Assembly: GCA_022843385.1 (NCBI GenBank)
Contig: JALHNT010000001.1
Span: 124,001-188,000 of the forward strand
Reading direction: 5' to 3'
DNA length: 64,000 bases
Source of the DNA: Anaerolineae bacterium
GTDB lineage: Bacteria; Chloroflexota; Anaerolineae; Aggregatilineales; Phototrophicaceae
Below, in pieces: positions 60,176-64,000 of this stretch (positions within the stretch are counted from its first letter, which is position 1; every line of letters begins with the position of its first letter). A model generated the notes under the pieces. It saw only the letters and a program-made list of their open reading frames with translations, ran no database searches and had not been told where the DNA came from. The translations under genes were made by a program, and so were the position numbers.

Positions 60176-62617
60176 ATGGCACGAATATTCCTGAGTTACG
60201 CTCGCCAAGATGCCTTTGAAGCGGCGGAAAATCTACGTTCCAAGTTGAGTCTGGCAGGTCATATCGTCTGGCGCGACATTGAAGATTTACGCGGTGGGTT
60301 ATCGTGGCAGGATCAGATTCGACGACAAATTGAAGCGGTTCATTGTGTCATCGTCCTGCTGACGCCGACAGGGGTGCGGTCAGAAAATGTCGAACATGAG
60401 TGGCGAACGGCCTTTGAACTCAATAAGCGCGTTCTGCCCATCTTAATTCTCCCATGCACGGTGCCGCCTGAACTCAGTCGTCTGCATTACCATCCGGCAG
60501 TGGATCGCGACTCGTATGACCGAATGCTGATGGTGTTGATGCGCGATTTGATGGACATTGATCAGAAAGCGCTCGCAGATATTCAACCTGATAACACCAT
60601 ATCGCAAGAACTGCTCGATTACATCCAGGAAGCTACTCGCGCTTACCATCAACGCATCCGCGATTTACTGCAAGTGGCGACTGCTCAACCCCCATTGCAC
60701 CCTTACAAGGAACTACTGGCGTTTGAATTGACTGATGGGCAGATTTTCTTCGGTCGTGAAACGGATTCGAAGCGTCTTCAGCGCGTGATATTGAAGGATC
60801 GAGTGGCAGTACTCCATGCACGTTCCGGCGCTGGCAAGACCTCATTGGTGAACGCCGGTCTTATGCCACTGTTGATTACAGCCGGCTTTGTGCCGATCTA
60901 TGCTCGTGCTCATACCGATCCAGTAGAGGCTATCAAGAAGACCTTCACCAATGCCTATCCACAACAGAAGCCCCCGTCTGACCTGAATAAACTAACGTTG
61001 CACCAATTTCTGCGGTTGGCCGAAATGACGCTCGGCGCACAGACGCGCGAGATTGTTATCATCCTCGATCAATTTGAAGAATTCTTTGTGCTGTATCCGC
61101 AATATGAACAGCGGCAGCGCTTTATCGACGCAGTGGCGGCTTGTTACGAAGATCTGAATCTGCGCGCCCGGTTTCTTTTCTCGCTCCGCAAAGACTATTT
61201 CTCCGATATGGACGAATTCAAGGAACGGCTGCCGGGCATCTTTATGAACGAGTTCCGCTTGGCAAATCTGACGCGCGATCAGGCGATGGATGCGATTGTC
61301 GAGCCGATCCGCACGGTTGACCCTTCAGTATCATATGAGCAAGACTTGTTGGTGGAACTGCTGGCCGACCTGGAAACCAGTGGTATGGAACTGCCCCATC
61401 TACAAATCATCTGCAATCAGCTCTATACCGACCGTCCCGAAAAGCAGACGGTGATTACGCTAAATGATTACCACACCAACGGACGGGCGCGGGGTATCCT
61501 GGGCAATTATCTGAGCAAAACGTTAACTGCCTTTCCGGTTGACGAGCGCCGATTAGCTGATGAAATTTTGTTTGAACTGGTCAGTTCACAAAGCACCAAG
61601 CGTATTCTGGAGCGCGAACGTCTGATTACAATGGTTCGTGCTCCTGCTGGAGTGGTCGATCAGGTACTCGATAAGCTGGTCAATGCCCGATTGCTGCGCC
61701 GCGATAAAGATATCGACGAGAATCAGACCTTCTATGAAATGGCGCACGAATATCTGGTCGATGAAATTCAGCGGCGGGCTGCGGCTGATCCAACCAAGAT
61801 GGCTGCTAAGCAGTTGCAAGAGTCGCTCCAGCGGGCGGTAATCGAATGGAATACCAGCGGTATCTTGATGAACCGCGCTCTGCTCCAACGTTTCACCGCG
61901 GAATTGGACAAGCTACCCAACCTGACGGATGATGAACTGGCCTGTCTGTTATTGACTGCAATCAGCGAAAATGATCGCTATTTCACCAAACACTGGCTGA
62001 TGACTGAGCCAGAGCGTTCGCTAGGGCTGCTATACAGTTTTGTGGAAAAAAATCTGTATGGTATGTTGTCGCGAAAGACCATAGCACAAATGTATCATGC
62101 GGGCAATTCCGCCCTACCATTCCTTGAAAGAGTTTTCTCATTTGATGACCTTGATATCCAGAAATCTGCAATTAATGCTCTTTCCCTAATCAATACTGAT
62201 GGGTCAAAGCGTTTGCTCGCGCAGTATGAGATACAGATTACTGAAAGAAGAAGAAGAGTTTTACAAGAACGAAAAGAATTAGAAGAGGAACAAGAATACA
62301 AAAAACGAACCACAGTTAAAGAACGCATTCGAAACGAACTGGAAACACGTCGACAGACTCAAAATGAACTTGATCGACTTCGGGCTCAAAATGAACTTGA
62401 TCGACTTCGCAACAATTTAGAGATTTATGGGCCTGCAATACAAATTGCTACCGTCCAGATTATTGGTGAAAAACGGATGCTAGATGGAATACCTGATCTC
62501 ATCAAATTGCTTAAGAACAAAATCCCAGATGTTGCATCAGCCGCCGCCGAAGCACTCGAAAAGATTGCAACACCTGAAGCATTGGCGGCTGTCAAGGCCT
62601 GGCGCGAGCGCAAATAG
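60176..62617 (+). CDS. TIR-STAND NTPase with C-terminal coiled coil and HEAT-like repeat (probable immune sensor)
   Basis: 813 residues. TIR domain 1-130: ARIFLSYARQD, IVWRDIED, VIVLLTPTGVRSENVEHEW, with E75 at the NADase catalytic Glu position. STAND/AAA-like NTPase from about 175: FFGRETD, Walker A ARSGAGKTS (K221), Walker B IIILDQFEEFF at about 296-306, and a winged-helix region. From about 690 a charged coiled coil contains a 9-residue tandem duplication (QNELDRLRA twice; 27-base repeat at about 62358-62411), then a HEAT-like helix pair (IPDLIKLLKNKIPDVASAAAEAL). TIR-STAND proteins sense phage parts and deplete NAD. AT-richer than neighbours. Confidence 0.87.
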   Translation: MARIFLSYARQDAFEAAENLRSKLSLAGHIVWRDIEDLRGGLSWQDQIRRQIEAVHCVIVLLTPTGVRSENVEHEWRTAFELNKRVLPILILPCTVPPELSRLHYHPAVDRDSYDRMLMVLMRDLMDIDQKALADIQPDNTISQELLDYIQEATRAYHQRIRDLLQVATAQPPLHPYKELLAFELTDGQIFFGRETDSKRLQRVILKDRVAVLHARSGAGKTSLVNAGLMPLLITAGFVPIYARAHTDPVEAIKKTFTNAYPQQKPPSDLNKLTLHQFLRLAEMTLGAQTREIVIILDQFEEFFVLYPQYEQRQRFIDAVAACYEDLNLRARFLFSLRKDYFSDMDEFKERLPGIFMNEFRLANLTRDQAMDAIVEPIRTVDPSVSYEQDLLVELLADLETSGMELPHLQIICNQLYTDRPEKQTVITLNDYHTNGRARGILGNYLSKTLTAFPVDERRLADEILFELVSSQSTKRILERERLITMVRAPAGVVDQVLDKLVNARLLRRDKDIDENQTFYEMAHEYLVDEIQRRAAADPTKMAAKQLQESLQRAVIEWNTSGILMNRALLQRFTAELDKLPNLTDDELACLLLTAISENDRYFTKHWLMTEPERSLGLLYSFVEKNLYGMLSRKTIAQMYHAGNSALPFLERVFSFDDLDIQKSAINALSLINTDGSKRLLAQYEIQITERRRRVLQERKELEEEQEYKKRTTVKERIRNELETRRQTQNELDRLRAQNELDRLRNNLEIYGPAIQIATVQIIGEKRMLDGIPDLIKLLKNKIPDVASAAAEALEKIATPEALAAVKAWRERK
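62358..62411 (+). repeat. 27-base tandem repeat in the TIR-STAND gene
   Basis: CTCAAAATGAACTTGATCGA and the following bases occur twice in direct succession, encoding two nearly identical 9-residue coiled-coil units (QNELDRLRA, QNELDRLRN). Such a unit can vary in number by slippage while keeping the frame. Confidence 0.85.
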
Positions 62618-62619
62618 TC

Positions 62620-62643
62620 GGGAGCAACCGAAAAGCTGCTCCC
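62620..62643. terminator. Hairpin between convergent TIR-STAND and DUF2268 genes
   Basis: GGGAGCA (62620-62626) pairs with TGCTCCC (62637-62643) around a ten-base loop, directly after the TIR-STAND stop. No strong T tract on either strand, so it may be a weak bidirectional terminator. Confidence 0.45.
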
Positions 62644-62650
62644 TGCTTCC

Positions 62651-63556
62651 CTACTCAAAGAACCCCGACTCCTCGATCACCTGCTGGGTTGGGACGAAGC
62701 TGGCTTCGACCACGCTCTTGCCGCTGCGCTGGAGATACGCCTGCACCATCTTGTAGCCCAATGCATAACCGGCGTTCGGCGGCACATCCACCGCTTCAAA
62801 TCCATAATCCGCCGCCAGCGCCCCGCCGAAGATGTAACCCCGCACCACGTTGAATCCGCTGCGATTCAGCCCAGCGCGGAAGATCGCTTTCGTCCGTTCA
62901 AGCTGGCTCTCATCAAAGGCTGTCACCCAGGGGCCGATCTTATCCGCGCCATACAGTTCGGCCGCGAAGGACTCCGCCAGCCCCTCCATCAGCATGTAGT
63001 CGCCAACGGTGGCTGTCATCGCGTTGGCATAGAGGATACCTTTGGCTGGGCCGATGGCCGCCACCAGATTGTGATGCAGCTCATGCACAGTTGCCGCTTC
63101 GACACAGCCCAGGTTGTGATCGGTGGCCGCGCCGTACACCGTCATGATCCAGCCAGGGATCGCGCCGAAGCCGCTGTAGCCACCGGCCTGTGGCACCGCG
63201 CTCATATCGGCCAGCATCAGGCCGAAGGTGATTGACTCGCCGGGGATGTCGGCGTGGTGGGCGGCGAAAGCCTGATAGCCGCGTTCGAGCGCCTGGGCTG
63301 CCCGTTCCCAGGCCTTCACCTGTTGGAGCTGGTCGAGCAATCCGGCAGCCCACTCTCGCTGTTCACCGGTGAACTGTTCCGGCTTCATGTTCCACATGGC
63401 GAAAGCCGCCACCGGATCGCTCATGCCGAAGACCTGCGCCAGTCCGGCGAACGGCTCGGCCAGTTCGGCGCGGAAGAGGGCTTCGCGGGTGGTGGCGTCC
63501 GCTGCCTCCAGCAACCGGCGATAGCTGCTCTCGGTATCCAGGATGTTAAAGCGCAT
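62651..63556 (-). CDS. DUF2268-family zinc metalloprotease-like protein
   Basis: Start ATG 63556 (MRFNILDTESSYRRLLEAAD), with AAGGGG seven bases upstream. 301 residues. HExxH zinc motif VHELHHN with H158, E159, H162, followed by EGLAES that may give the third ligand. This is the DUF2268 pattern of predicted Zn-dependent proteases, cytoplasmic as no signal peptide is seen. Other features are GFGAIPGWIMTVYGA and the C-terminal GYALGYKMVQAYL helix. Target unknown. Confidence 0.88.
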   Translation of the reverse strand: MRFNILDTESSYRRLLEAADATTREALFRAELAEPFAGLAQVFGMSDPVAAFAMWNMKPEQFTGEQREWAAGLLDQLQQVKAWERAAQALERGYQAFAAHHADIPGESITFGLMLADMSAVPQAGGYSGFGAIPGWIMTVYGAATDHNLGCVEAATVHELHHNLVAAIGPAKGILYANAMTATVGDYMLMEGLAESFAAELYGADKIGPWVTAFDESQLERTKAIFRAGLNRSGFNVVRGYIFGGALAADYGFEAVDVPPNAGYALGYKMVQAYLQRSGKSVVEASFVPTQQVIEESGFFE

Positions 63557-63687
63557 GGTGATTCCCCTTTCTCGGTTAACGTCCCTCAGCATACGCTATC
63601 ACGCAACGTCAGGGTCAAGGGGTGAATGCTACAATGTTGAAGAAATGGTCTGAGCGACCAATTGACCTGATCGCCCACAACACGAGT

Positions 63688-64000
63688 TTACTTCGGCGGT
63701 GGTACGACGCCGATGGTCAACAGGATGTTGGCATAGATGCGCTGTTCGCCGGTGGCGATCACCAGGCAGCAGTCCGGGTCGCGTGCCAGATCGTAGAACG
63801 GGAAGCGTCCGGTCTTCTTCAGTTCCAGCCCTGGCAGCACACGGCGGAACTCGGCGAAGATACTTGGCTCGGAACCGTCATCCGGCGTCATCACATCCGC
63901 TGCCTCAATCGGAATGGAACCCGCCAGCACTTCCAGCACCTCAACCGCGTTCAGTTTGCCCGGCGTGAAGTTCAGATACACCCGTCTGGCGGCGGGGTTG
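63688..64000 (-). CDS. C-terminal part of an unknown protein (5' end outside window)
   Basis: The minus-strand frame is open to the window end (NPAARRVYLNFTPGKLN...), so only about the last 104 residues are visible. The stop is at 63688 after VVPPPK. Visible parts: PGKLNAVEVLEVLAGS, a loop with DDGSEPSIFAEF, and FPFYDLARDPDCCLVIATGEQRIYA. No motif I can place; a soluble alpha/beta domain seems likely. It is read toward the DUF2268 gene, 131 bases away on the same strand. Confidence 0.6.
   Translation of the reverse strand, partial: NPAARRVYLNFTPGKLNAVEVLEVLAGSIPIEAADVMTPDDGSEPSIFAEFRRVLPGLELKKTGRFPFYDLARDPDCCLVIATGEQRIYANILLTIGVVPPPK

Overview
The window looks like a chromosomal segment of a Chloroflexota bacterium, probably of the Anaerolineae type. 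This is an inference from gene content: a Rieske/long cytochrome b/cytochrome c cluster, a giant GAF histidine kinase, CpaE-like and RRM proteins, and a DUF6062 protein. Coding density is high and most genes are GC-rich, with Shine-Dalgarno starts. No rRNA, CRISPR array, transposase or phage structural gene was seen. One tRNA, Ser(CGA), is present.

Layout. 0-6 kb holds the end of a membrane glycosyltransferase-like gene, a separate monoheme cytochrome c with a small membrane protein, and a minus-strand respiratory operon (Rieske, cytochrome b, diheme cytochrome c) closed by a terminator at 2026-2052. 6-10.4 kb has CorA, RNase D, a beta-CASP nuclease and an acidic protein ending in a sliding-clamp-like motif. 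10.4-12.8 kb is a repeat-rich accessory patch. 12.9-28 kb, all on the minus strand, carries an SH3-domain secreted protein, DUF402, thiamin pyrophosphokinase, an alpha/beta-fold protein without its nucleophile serine, two response regulators around a 2739-residue kinase with about 12 GAF domains, and a GT-C glycosyltransferase. 28-41.5 kb is mixed: an acyl-ACP-reductase-like protein, DUF6062, a membrane-anchored PD-(D/E)XK protein, a TolB-like propeller, an RRM protein, a CpaE-like protein, TadA, the tRNA, a DUF4160/DUF2442 pair, and SDR, cyclase and VOC enzymes.

41.8-47.6 kb is a compact four-gene operon: an unknown coiled-coil protein, two different DUF2791/BrxD-like ATPases (one with a UvrD-type Tudor module) and an Lhr/BrxHI-like helicase. 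It lacks the methyltransferase and phosphatase of BREX and is the best candidate for an undescribed defence or DNA-transaction system. A second repeat-rich patch at 47.8-49.8 kb follows. It has the same architecture as the 10.7-12.25 kb patch in inverted orientation: repeat A, small gene, repeat B, degenerate tail. An O-antigen-ligase-like gene at 49.8-51.3 kb has taken up a copy of the tail repeat in frame.

51.7-55.1 kb is a catabolic-looking operon (zinc-type dehydrogenase, AroE-like protein, APH(3')-like kinase, KDPG aldolase). 55.2-56.9 kb has four tandem SpoIIAA/STAS-like paralogs behind a repeat-rich control region. Then come a secreted protein, a trehalase, a TIR-STAND protein likely to be an immune sensor, a DUF2268 protease and a gene cut by the window end.
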